Positions 8,814 through 18,240 of a DNA stretch of 25,225 bases are shown here, piece after piece. The notes beneath the pieces were generated by a model. The model worked only from the letters and a program-made list of their open reading frames with translations. It was not told the DNA's origin and searched no databases. This stretch comes from Chara braunii. Lineage: Eukaryota; Streptophyta; Charophyceae; Charales; Characeae. The DNA is taken from the NCBI GenBank assembly GCA_003427395.1, contig BFEA01000046.1, positions 3,513,232 to 3,538,456 of the forward strand. Reading direction: 5' to 3'. Both the position numbers and the translations under genes were made by a program. How positions within the stretch are numbered: position 1 is the stretch's first letter; each line of letters starts with the position of its first letter.

Positions 8814-9975
8814 GCACCGCCGGCAGTGAATCGACGACACTCTTGACGCCGTCGGAACCGGTCACTTCGCGGGTGAGCGCCCTTCGTTCTGAGGCACACG
8901 GAAGTCGATAGTCCTCCTCTTCTATATTATTATGAGGACTATGCTGCCCGGCTCGTTCCGACGCTGGGTACTCTTGCTCAAGGACAAGACGTGTGCGGCA
9001 TCTTCTCCATCCAGCAGCAACGACTTATCGTCTTCAAGTGGTTCTTCACAGGATTCGGCGCGTAAGTTCAACATAGAGGTCTTGGACCCGCTCACGTCGG
9101 AGGATTTCGCATGGCTTCCTCTCCCAACCACGGGCCGCTTGCCGGGACCGCAATGCGCAGCACTATGCGCTTATCTCCACACGTATCTATCCTTCTATGC
9201 ACCACCAACTTCGCCGACGGATGAAGCTGCGGTGGGGGACATCCTTGCGTATGTTACCAAGGTGGTCTGCGAGTTTCGCAAGCAGCGGTACGATGACAAC
9301 AACGCACCGCTCTTCTATGTCCACATCGAAGTTGGGCAAGCGTCTTGCAGCGCTTTGCTGGATAGCGGAGCGACTCACAATTCCATGAGCCACGCCTTTA
9401 TGCAAAGGGCTGGCCTTGGCACACAAGTTCGGAGGAAGGCGAACCCGACGGCGATGAAGTTGGCGGACGGAAGGACGCAACAACTTATCGACCGTTACAT
9501 CGAGGCCGTACCGATGTATTTCACACCTCATGCATGCGAACCGGTGACGTTCGACACTTTGGACACGAACTTCGATATCATTTTGGGAATGCCTTGGCTT
9601 GCAAGTGCAGATCACACGGTCAACTTCCACCGGCAGACTTTTACCGTTCGGAACGCCTTGGGCGTCGAAGTGCCGTGTACTATTCCTCTTCCGCACCCTT
9701 CGATTCGGTGCCAAGTGGTGACGGCCAAGTCGTTCCGAGCTACTTGCGCTTACGAGCAGCCCGACGAGATAGGCCTATGCTTCCTACGGACCGTCGCAGT
9801 AGCCGACTCTTCCCCCACGGACTTGCCTTCGAACCCCTGTGTGGTGCAGTTGCTTGACGAGTTCATCGACATCTTCGAGTCACCTACCGGTGTGGTGCTG
9901 AATTCGCCGATCTCTCACGAGATCATTCTTGAGGCCGGTGTCGTGCCGCCGAGAAGCTGCATTTACCGCATGAGC
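8814..9975 (+). pseudogene. pol: protease region of pol, element B
   Basis: Counterpart of 3186-4255. Two 2-nt losses relative to A (near 8900 and near 8988) move the frame before the long open frame that starts at 8932. From there one ORF runs without a break: a linker (LDPLTSEDFAWLPLPTTGRL), then the aspartic protease motif LLDSGATHNSMS (DSG at residues 144-146 of the 534-residue ORF), the FDIILGMPWLAS block, and the linker to RT (SPISHEIILEAG, IYRMS). At residue 348/349 it passes without stop into integrase sequence. A function as protease is possible in principle for this ORF, but its start is cut off from gag by the small deletions. Confidence 0.82.
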
Positions 9976-11023
9976 GATCATGCCAAGGCACCGGAGTTGG
10001 TCGAGGTTCCTTACGCCGGTTGGATTCGAACCAAGGGTTACCCCAAGGAAATCGTTTGCGACTGCGACACTCGGTTCATGTCCGATTTTTGGTTGGCACT
10101 CATCAAACGATGGGGCTCATCTCTCAAGCCGAGTTCGGCTCGCCACCCCCAAACCGATGGCCAAACGGAGAGGGCGCATCAGACCACACAGGTTCTCCTC
10201 CGCACTCTCATCCGTCCCAACCAAAAGAATTGGGTTGAGCGGCTGTCGGATGTCGAGTTAGCATACAACTCGTCCATCCACCCGGCTATCAGGATGTCGC
10301 CCTTCGAGTTCGAGCACGGCTCGCCGGTCACTTCTCCGTTGGACAATATCATTCCACGAGCGGCCGAGAGCGACGACCATCTTCTTTTCTTGCGTCGGAT
10401 GCAAGAGCTACTTGTCAAGGCACACGACCAGATAGCTAAGACGCAGCAACGCATGAGCCAACAGGCCAATCGCCAGCGTCTTCCTTGTCCATCCCGCGCC
10501 GGGCGACCTCGTTTGGGTTTCCGTCGCGAAGTTTAGCCTCGAACAAGATATCTCTCGCAAGCTCCTCCGGAAATGGATGGGGCCTTGGCCGATCGTGGCA
10601 CCCGCTGGGGATGCACCCGAAGGACCTTCCTTCATCATTCAGGTGTCCGCCCACTTGCCCGTCTACCCGGTCTCTCATTGCTCTAAGTTGGCTCTTTACA
10701 CGCCAACCGAACATGACGATTTTCCCGGGCGACGATCGCAAGACCCACCCTCTATGGACGGTTTTCAAGAGCTCAATGACATCATCTCCCAGCGATGCTA
10801 CGGCAACAGACCGACCGAATACTTGGTACACTTTGCGTACTGCACCCACAAAGCTGACCGTTGGTTGACCCGTGCGGAACTCCAAGCAACAGCTCCAGAT
10901 GTTCTCGCACGCTACGAACGCAAGATGCAAGGCAAGCCGGTATCTTCGGCTCCACACCACACCTGCGTCCAGGTTCCACCTTCAGATCGCCAGCTTCACC
11001 CTCGACCCAGCTTGACTTCATGA
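9976..11023 (+). pseudogene. pol: C-terminal half of integrase with chromodomain-like tail, element B
   Basis: Integrase inserts the DNA copy. The fragment starts after the first catalytic Asp, keeps the second Asp (D377 in CDCDTRF) and the Glu (E413 in QTDGQTER), spaced 36 residues as in DD35E enzymes. The upstream part (RT, RNase H, zinc-binding domain, first Asp) is deleted. Near 10483 a 1-nt shift ends the 8932 frame at 10536; the other frame continues with GDLVWVS, then a GPY/F-like module (RKWMGPWPIV) and a chromodomain-like end (YLVHFAYC, DRWLTRAEL) to the stop at 11021-11023, which overlaps the polypurine tract. Confidence 0.85.
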
Positions 11024-11031
11024 GGGGGGGG
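11022..11031 (+). promoter_or_regulatory. Polypurine tract of element B
   Basis: GAGGGGGGGG lies directly before the LTR start TGTTACATG. In LTR elements such a purine run resists RNase H and primes plus-strand DNA. Confidence 0.85.
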
Positions 11032-11054
11032 TGTTACATGTTGCGCCTGCAAAC

Positions 11055-11186
11055 GAGGGCCATTTTCAGGCCCTAGGTCGTTTCAGCCTGAAAGCCTGAA
11101 AACACGGGCCTACAGGCCATGTGCCGTTTCAACCTGAAAGCCTGAAAACAAGATCCTATAGGCCCTGTGTCGTTTCATCCTAAAAC
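11055..11186 (+). repeat. U3 tandem subrepeats, 46 bp, about 2.9 units
   Basis: Units at 11095-11140 and 11141-11186 plus a partial one at 11055-11094 share the ends CCTGAAAACA and TTTCA.CCT.AAAG. Degenerate versions of the same words continue to about 11270. Confidence 0.75.
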
Positions 11187-11398
11187 AGGGCCCTCCACAC
11201 CCCGAATCTTTTCAGCCTGAAACGGAGGGCCATTTCCAGGCCCTCATAAGATCGACCTGCCCTGAAACTTATGCACCAGACCAGGGTTTTAGCACAGGCC
11301 ATTTTGGGCCTGTTTTCAAGACAACCTTTGTTTGAACTTCAACCCAGGGTTTGGCACGTTTTGGCATTGGCAAGAGCAGCCTCCTGGACGGGCCAAAA

Positions 11399-11407
11399 CT
11401 ATATAAG
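11399..11407 (+). promoter_or_regulatory. Likely TATA box in element B LTR
   Basis: CTATATAAG lies about 370 bp into the LTR, in the expected U3 position. The matching place in the 5' LTR of element A has been replaced by unrelated sequence with no TATA. Confidence 0.6.
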
Positions 11408-11707
11408 ACTGGCCCGCCCTACAGGCTGCAGGTAGTTCATAGGGACTTCCCAGACACTTCACGTGCAGTTCAGGAGGTAGGAGGTAGTCTTCAGGATTCG
11501 GCAGCAGCACTCTGGAAGAGCATTGCAGTAGTAGTAGCAGCGTTAGCAGTAGTCTTCAGCGTTGGGCGCTATTCAGAGCTAGAGTAGCACTGGTGAGAGA
11601 TAGAGATTCGGCAGAGGCCAGGGAGACTTACCTGCGGCGCCATAGCTCCAGCTCGTCGTCGAGGTACCTGCAGCACAGCGCCATCTTCACAGGTTAGTAC
11701 CTGGCAC

Positions 11708-11709
<2 letters not shown>

Positions 11710-11771
<62 letters not shown>
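11710..11771 (+). repeat. (GA)n microsatellite, about 31 units
   Basis: A pure GA run inside the LTR, followed by ATTCTTCTTCTTCC. In the element A LTR the matching run (about 630-644) has only about seven units. Confidence 0.97.
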
Positions 11772-11773
<2 letters not shown>

Positions 11774-12463
11774 CTTCTTCTTCCTCTTCTCCGTCCGCCA
11801 TCTCCCCCTCACCCTCTCGCTACCTGACTTCACTGGATCAGCAGACTTCAAGAGACAGGGATTGGTGACATTTGGATCCAGACTCGACATTGGGCTTCAG
11901 ACATTTGACGAGGGATTATCTGGGGCTTGTACCGAAGACTTGGTGTTGACGACATTCCCATCTTCCCCCTCTTCTTCATCTGATCCCCTCCTCTTCGTTT
12001 GTGTACGGTCTGGACCTGGCAAATTCTTCCTTTGTGTAGCGCCAGACCCCTTCACACCTTGTGATGAGGATGATGTATGTTCGGTCTGCATTGCGACATT
12101 GATTGGGCTCGTTCCACTGCGCTGTCTTGTACTACGTGAGAGAGGTCAGTCCCGGTCAAGTCAGGGCTTATTTCTAAGTCTTCCACTGCGCTACAAGGTG
12201 CCATTTTGTATGTATCAGGATGTACATTGCTTGTTGAGATTCAACTAACACCGCATTGTCCATTCAGTCCTTTTTATCACATTGCAGATCCTTGGCTATA
12301 CATACATTGCCCAACTGGGCATGTAACAAGAAGGTTGTCCACGTGATTGAACCCTACAATAATAAAAATAGGGATTAAAACACTTTCAAAGAACACATAA
12401 AAAAGTGGAAGATCTAGCATGCAAAACACAACAATCATGAAAGCTTCCAGAAGACATTTCGCG

Positions 12464-13530
12464 TAGCAAGGTACCTAGAGGGCGGATATACAGAATGTCT
12501 CCTGCCGAGTTAGATGAGCTCCTCCGCCAGCTCAAGGAGCTCACAGAGAAGGGCTGGATCTGGCCAAGTACGTCACCCTATTGTACGCCAATCTTATTTG
12601 TCCCAAAGAAAGGGGGGACCCTGAGGATGTGCATTGACTATTGGGGCCTCAATGCCATCACCGTTAAGAACATGAAGCCCCTACCCCGCATCGACGACCT
12701 CTTGGATAAAGTGCAGGGATGTCGTTACTTCACAAAGATAGATCTGAAGTCCGGATACCATCAGATTGCCATTAGACCTGAGAATCAACATAAAAACCGC
12801 TTTCCAGACCAAGTACGGTCTGTACGAGTTCGTAGTTATGCCCTTTGGTCTATGCAATGCTCCTGGGACGTTCCAGCACGCGATGAACCGGATCTTTCAT
12901 GACTACTTAGACAAGTTTATCGTCGTGTACCTCGACGATATCCTTATTTTTAGTAGGACTGTAGAGGAGCACGCTGAGCGCGAGAAAACAATGCGAGGCT
13001 CCTAAGACAGCACCAGTACAAGGTCAACTTGAAAAGATGTGAGTTTGGTCGCACCAAGATCTTGCATCTGGGTTATGAGATTTATGCGCATTGATTGAGG
13101 CAGGATGATGCAAGAGTGGCAAGCATACGTGACTGGCCCAGACCTCAGTCCATGACTGAGGTGAGGTCATTCTTGGGGATGACATGCTACTACCGCCCGT
13201 TTATGAAGAACTGTAGTACTATAGCTTCTCCTCTAACTGACCTCACACGCCTTGACACCCCATAGGAGTGGACCGAAGAGTGCAAGGCAGCCTTCAAGAG
13301 ACTGAAGTATGCCCTGTTGCACTACGAAGTCCTCAAACTTCCACATCCCAACGACCTTTGTAGTGACCACAGACGCCAACCAATATGGCATAGACATGCA
13401 CTGAAGAGGTGGATTGAAGTCATAGATATGTATGGCTTCAAGCTCGACCCTCTGAATGGAGAGTACAACAAAGTGGCTGATGCATTATCGCGCAAGGCCG
13501 ACTATCTGGGTGCGCTAGTGAGGTCTGCAA
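12464..13530 (+). pseudogene. pol: RT/RNase H fragment, element E (D family)
   Basis: A decayed piece of the same pol as element D but on the plus strand. It opens inside the RT linker ([14 protein letters not shown]) and carries [17 protein letters not shown] and [11 protein letters not shown] (about 12928-12960). Breaks include a frame change near 12790, another near 12985, stops near 13094 and 13263, and loss of about 80 codons of RNase H after the first Asp region (near 13395). The end still shows NKVADALSRKADYLGAL, holding the last RNase H Asp. Gag, protease, integrase and LTRs are absent. The 135 bp before it (12329-12463) match nothing I recognise. Confidence 0.88.
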
Positions 13531-13648
13531 GGAGTTAGGAGTGGGAAAGAGAGACAACCATAACCATTGGCTGGGACCTTCTTGCCCCACCCTAGTGCTT
13601 GTGCTGCGTGCTTGGGAGCGCGCTGCGGCTGCGAAGCTGCGATAGACA

Positions 13649-13830
13649 CGGCTGCAGCAACACTTTGGGTGGGGAGGTGCTGCCAATTCTTTGGCCCGGC
13701 TGCTGCAACACTTTCGGTGGGGGAATGCTGCCAAATTTTTGGATGGCGGTAACAACACTTTCGGTGGGAAGTGCTGCTTTTTTTTTACACGGCGATAACG
13801 ATGTTTTGAAGGCATTGTGCTGCGGTACAG
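13649..13830 (+). repeat. Tandem repeat, unit 46-48 bp, about 3.8 units
   Basis: Units start at 13649, 13697, 13744 and 13790. Shared words are CAACACTTTCGGTGGG and TGCTGCC followed by a T-rich end. The fourth unit is degenerate. Confidence 0.75.
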
Positions 13831-15430
13831 CCGTAGTGATAAGGTTGCGACATTCTCAGTGATAGTTAGAGAGGGAATGTTGCAAAAATTGCACCGCAGT
13901 GTTGGATTTTACGATAGTGTTTCTTGGCTACAGCGGTAACTTTTGGCGGCACGATAATTATTGGTGTGGCCATTTGGACACTGGCATTTGCGCCAAAGGA
14001 CTACCGTTATATTTTTGGGACCGACGACACGAGTTTTTTCTGAGACCATTTGGTGGAAGTGCGGTAGCAATGTGGGACCATCAGGGCTCATTTTGGGACC
14101 CGGGGGGACTGATTTGAGATCTGGACCGCATGTTGGTGTGGCTATTGTAAGCAGACGTGGTGATTGGAGGCGACGTTGACTTGCATTTGGTTGGAGAGTG
14201 TCTTCGGAGGACGTAGTGCAGTGGGATGGTGTTGAAACAGTTTGAGAAATTGGGACCATGTGAAAATTCATTCGTGGGAACACCCTTCTGGAGGGCTATT
14301 TCGTTTGAGTTTTGTTGAGATCTACCTCTGCTCATTCGGGTACTTGGAGAAGAGGTTGACCGTCGTTCAGTGGAACAAGCGTAAGTTGTGGTGTTGTGGG
14401 ATGCATATTCTCAACTTCAACGGAGGTTATCCTTTATTCTGATTGGAATATTACTCAGTTTTCTTGAGTGAGCCGGATTAAGCTTCGCTCGAGGTCAGTC
14501 AATTGATTGACTCAGATTTCCTTTCACATCTGTGTGAACCCACACTTGCTTGACCCTATTCGTTGAATGTTCATTGAAAAGGCAAAGGAAATGTGTGTTC
14601 GCATGTGAATGGAAAAGTCTGATGGAGTATGGGATTGTACTGGTTTTCTTTGAACTTGTTTGTTGTGCTTTACGGTCTGTGCAGGTAGGTAGAAGGATGC
14701 TTGCGGAAGAGATTCATTATGCCTGTTGGAGAAAAGGAAAAGGATCGTCTTCTTTTTGCTTCTCACCTGTTTGCATGTCAAAAAGGATTCGTTGTTTTCA
14801 AAACTTTGGTTCTATGTATACCGTGAAACGAATTGGATTGAAATGAAGCACATAAGATTAGATAGACTTAGCCTTTTCCGGAGAATTGACCATTCTATCC
14901 TGAATGGCCTCATCTACCTATACCTGTCTAAATAGTTTTCATTTCTATCTCCTTTGAATATCCTTGTCTAAGTTATTTTGAACTTCCAAAGACAAGGACA
15001 GTCAAAACTTACCTGCGGTGGACGCATTCTCTTTCTCTAGGAAGCATCCAAGGCGGGGGTTCGTATGCCTTTGGAGTCGGCCCTGCTATCGACTTGGAGT
15101 GGACCCCATTCTTCGGGGGTGCTACTTTGCCGACTGGGTGGTGACGGCCCAACCCCTGATATCCGAGTCTTCAGGCTCGAGGGAGGGGAAGGAGTACTGA
15201 CAGACCACTTCCTAGAGGGTTGGGGGTGTGATAGCGTAGAGTTGACAAACCCTCGCCGAGTCAGGGGTGACGTGGGGGCTGGTTTAATGTCCTCCCGGGT
15301 GGTCACCTTAGGTGCCACCGTTAAAATAAAAAGTTTGTAACGTAAGAAGCTCCAGCCCGTAAGAAGAAGTGGGTGATAAAGATAATGGTTCCCTTTGAGC
15401 AGTGATGACTGCAGTTTTGTTTTGGGTAAC

Positions 15431-15461
15431 CGAATGATGCAAATGAATACTTCATCATTCG
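15431..15461. other. Perfect 9-bp hairpin
   Basis: CGAATGATG (15431-15439) and CATCATTCG (15453-15461) are exact inverted complements with a 13-nt loop. No T-tract follows. Function unknown. Confidence 0.7.
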
Positions 15462-16129
15462 AGGAAACGGAAAGAGTAATTATTGTCCAGGAGGAAAGCA
15501 ACTAACAAAATTTTTATTTGCTAGATAATACTTGTCTCCAAGCAAACTGCATATGATATGGAGGTGTGGTCGAACAGAGAGTTCAAACTTCGGCCATGAG
15601 CCAGATCACTTGTTGATCTGCATGGTAGCAGTGGGATTCACTTGTAGAAGTCATTCCTAGCAGGGTTTAGTAGGTGTCGACGGACCCAACCGTAAGTCAA
15701 AAGCATAGGTTGTCCTTTCTAATCGTTCGTCAATATTGAACCTCCGCCCAGGAAACGGCGGTATAATAATCTCTTCGGTTATATAGGTTGGGACGAATAA
15801 CTTTGGCAGATCATCTCATCAAGTCGAAAACCAATCTCGTGTGATTGGATAACAGGTGTATTGATTTTATTTATTCAGTGATCAGAGAATTATAAAGGGA
15901 CTAGGATTATTTTGTGGGTTTCACGTTTGGTTGAGACCGTCCTAGTCGACCGACTTTCGTTTTGTACCTAGGAGATCAGTGGCTTAGGAGACGGACAACG
16001 TCCGGGTCCACTTGGCGTTAACCAAGTGTACCTATACTCCAGCGAACGAGCAAACGCCCTTGGTTGACCTACCTCTGCAATTGCATGTAAAAGCTTTCGC
16101 ATGTGGGCCACTAGTTCGGTAGGGATACG

Positions 16130-16159
16130 TCCCTGAGGGTGGTGACAACCCCTCAGGGA
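16130..16159. other. Perfect 10-bp hairpin
   Basis: TCCCTGAGGG (16130-16139) pairs with CCCTCAGGGA (16150-16159) across a 10-nt loop. A second hairpin, CACTTGG/CCAAGTG, lies at 16009-16028. Confidence 0.75.
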
Positions 16160-17510
16160 AGGCAAGATGTGCCCCACGAAAACCTATCCTGTCGTAGGGG
16201 ACCGTGGGATGTACAGTTGGCGCACCCGGCTAGAGCGGCGAAGGAGCAATGCAACCGCGTCCGTCTCGGCCGCTCGCAGGATTACTTATGCATCGTCCTA
16301 AGTTGTCTCTTGTTTTGTTTTTGCTTTAACTCCTGCATGGCATGGCCGAGAGGGCTCCTACGCTTGCAAAAAGGTGGGAGCTGATGCGCTCGACACCGCC
16401 GGTTTGAACCAGTTTTCAAAACTTTTACCGGGCTCATGTTGACCGTGAACCCCCCTTGAGCAATACCCATTAAGCGACCGATGACAAACACCATTCGTGT
16501 AAAGCAAGCACCAATAGTCAAGGTAGTACGCTAATGCTACCAAAGTTGCGCGGGTATACATGCAAATGAAAGACGAACTCAGGAAGTCTGATAAAGTGCA
16601 AGAGCCTTATCTATCGGGCCACATGACAACTTAAACAACATTTGTGTTTAAAGGATCTCCTCGTACTCTTCAGTCCCCATCCAACAGATACTTTATCAAC
16701 AAGTATGCTACTCTTCGCAACAATGCTCGCTTCTTGCTCATCAGTCACAACAAGAAAAAGCAGGGTACTTCAGAAGTCTCGTCTGAACCATCTCTCTTTT
16801 TGAGAAAGACTCACTCGCTCCACTTAGATTAGTCTGTCTTTTCCTTGAAGTGGGTGACAGGGTTGGGTTGGATTAGACCGATCAATGATCGATCTTACTT
16901 TCAAGATTTGGCCCGATTAGTGTATTGGGACGAGGCAATAGTTTCTGATATAGCAGTGGTGACTCTCATGCAAATCTGGTTGAACATCTTCCCAAGCCAT
17001 CGACTAATTAGAACTAGCCTATAAAGTCTGTTGGATCCAATCAGTCACCCTGATCCTGTTTCTGACCTCTATTAGCCCTGGTGTACAAACCTCACGCCAA
17101 GAAATCCCATGGCAACGAGAAAAGCAACACTGCCAATCAAGTTGCATCAATTGACGATACATGAAAGAAGTGCAAGGAAAATAAGTAACAACGAGATGAC
17201 AATTCCAGATCACACCATCACATTGAAAGCCAAATAGTCACACCGTGTCCAAAGAGCAGCATTGCACCAATAATACACCAATGGAAGTTCGTAGCACTGA
17301 AAACCAATGTTCATGGAGAGCATACTCTCTCCTCTCAACACAAGAGTCCAGTTCCTTCACAGTCCCACTTGGCGCTCAACGCCCAACCTACTCCTACACA
17401 GCTACCACAGACTACAAAAAGACAATGCAACTGTTGACATCAGCGGCAGCCCGAAGTACTTGAAGATGTCGCCCATGCAGACCATCGCCAATACAAGGTA
17501 CGTGCCCTCA

Positions 17511-17531
17511 CATCATCATCATCATCATCAT
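17511..17531 (+). repeat. (CAT)7 microsatellite
   Basis: Seven perfect CAT units inside the element D LTR. Confidence 0.95.
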
Positions 17532-18107
17532 CCTTCACCTACCCCCTGACTACACCCCCGTCTGTCCTCTGTTTCACCCGAAGACCACCCCTGCGCTTCA
17601 CTGTAGTCCAAGCCCACCAGCTATGGTGGCAGGGCTATGGCGCTGCCCTCAGCAGTGCCCTCCTCCTCTGCACTACCGCACGTGCTGCACCTCGCCTCTC
17701 AGAGCCAGCCAGCAGCCGCGAGCCTTTGCTCCAGCAGCGCTGCCGCTAGCATGCGAGTGCCTGAATGAGGCTGCCTGTCCAGAACTCTTTCCTTTATGGA
17801 AAAAGAGCTGGCCAGCTCTCGCAGCTTGGCTTGGCTGGCCTGGGCCCAGAAGCTTCCGGAAGGCCCCAAGAGGCTGCCTGGATGCAGCAGCTACTGTGCT
17901 GCTGGGCCTCGTTTGGTTGGGCGCCCAACTGTCTCTGTATGAGGCTGCGAATCACGCCCAAGGCCTGCATTCTTTGGAACGGCCCGGTAGGCCGTGGAAA
18001 TGTCTTCGGTGCTCGGCCTGTGTTTCTTTCAACCAACTGGCGCGTTGCAACTGCCGAGACCCCAAATATGAAATTGACAGTCGAGGGCCTCTTGCAAAAA
18101 GCCAGGC

Positions 18108-18148
18108 CCGCCTTCACTTAGGGCGGGCACCTCCGCCTTCACTTAGGG
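18108..18148 (-). repeat. Duplicated 16-bp motif in element D LTR
   Basis: CCGCCTTCACTTAGGG occurs at 18108-18123 and 18133-18148, 25 bp apart. The first copy can fold as CCCGCC/GGCGGG. Element C's LTR has it once (near 6623-6638). Confidence 0.8.
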
Positions 18149-18203
18149 TGGGTAAGGCTGCAAACAGGGCCCCATAGGCCTACCGAGGATCCTGATCCTC
18201 GCA

Positions 18204-18217
18204 TTCCCTCCTTTACT
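18204..18217 (-). promoter_or_regulatory. Polypurine tract of element D
   Basis: On the minus strand AGTAAAGGAGGGAA abuts the LTR start TGCGAGG and lies 23 bp after the integrase stop. It would prime plus-strand DNA synthesis. Confidence 0.75.
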
Positions 18218-18240
18218 TCGTGAGTCCTCTGAGAAGTTTC

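Larger units (their letters stand above)
11032..12328 (+). repeat. 3' LTR of element B (complete, 1297 bp)
   Basis: It begins TGTTACATG after the polypurine tract and ends CATGTAACA, giving 9-bp perfect terminal inverted repeats with the TG...CA ends typical of LTRs. It aligns with 1-1229. U3 has tandem subrepeats (11055-11186) and a TATA box (11399-11407); further in there is a long GA microsatellite followed by a CT-rich stretch. The flanking 5 bp (12329-12333, AGAAG) would be half of a target duplication, but the partner is not in the window because B lacks its own 5' end. Confidence 0.93.
13531..17170. other. 3.6 kb without a recognisable gene
   Basis: No ORF here resembles a known family; the longest frames are under 155 codons with no domain motif. 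Contents seen: a ~47-bp tandem repeat (13649-13830); T-rich unannotated sequence to about 15000; a perfect CAGGTAAGT donor-like 9-mer on the minus strand (15007-15015) next to an open minus frame (15037-15501); hairpins at 15431-15461, 16009-16028 and 16130-16159; a tRNA-like A-box word near 16343. I found no LTR edge, primer-binding site or rRNA/tRNA. It could be old transposon debris or true intergenic sequence; I cannot tell which. Confidence 0.6.
17171..18203 (-). repeat. 3' LTR of element D (1033 bp)
   Basis: On the minus strand it starts TGCGAGG directly after the purine tract and ends CCTTGCA, giving short imperfect terminal inverted repeats. Its plus-strand start (17171-17195 and 17373-17482) is nearly identical to the 5' LTR at 25092-25225: two transitions in 109 bp over the second block. 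So D is young compared with A, B and C. It also contains a CAT microsatellite and a duplicated hairpin motif. Confidence 0.9.

Noticed and set aside
12329-12333. AGAAG next to the element B LTR and also next to the element D LTR (17166-17170)
   Set aside because: A target duplication must flank both ends of one element. These flank different elements, and the partner ends are missing or outside the window, so the match is probably chance.
13438-13815. 125-codon minus frame rich in Ser, Arg and Cys
   Set aside because: It is a translation of the ~47-bp tandem repeat and the end of the element E fragment, with no family resemblance.
16339-16425. Possible Ser/Leu-type tRNA gene
   Set aside because: A-box and weak B-box words are present, but the T arm does not pair around GGTTTGAACCA and the anticodon arm has no 7-nt loop.
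16644-16832. 62-codon plus-strand frame rich in Lys, Asn and Ser
   Set aside because: No similarity I can name, no codon bias to judge at this length, and no splice signals around it.
17623-18177. 184-codon plus frame and 107-codon minus frame in the element D LTR
   Set aside because: Both lie inside a GC-rich LTR and are not kept in the sister LTR of element C.
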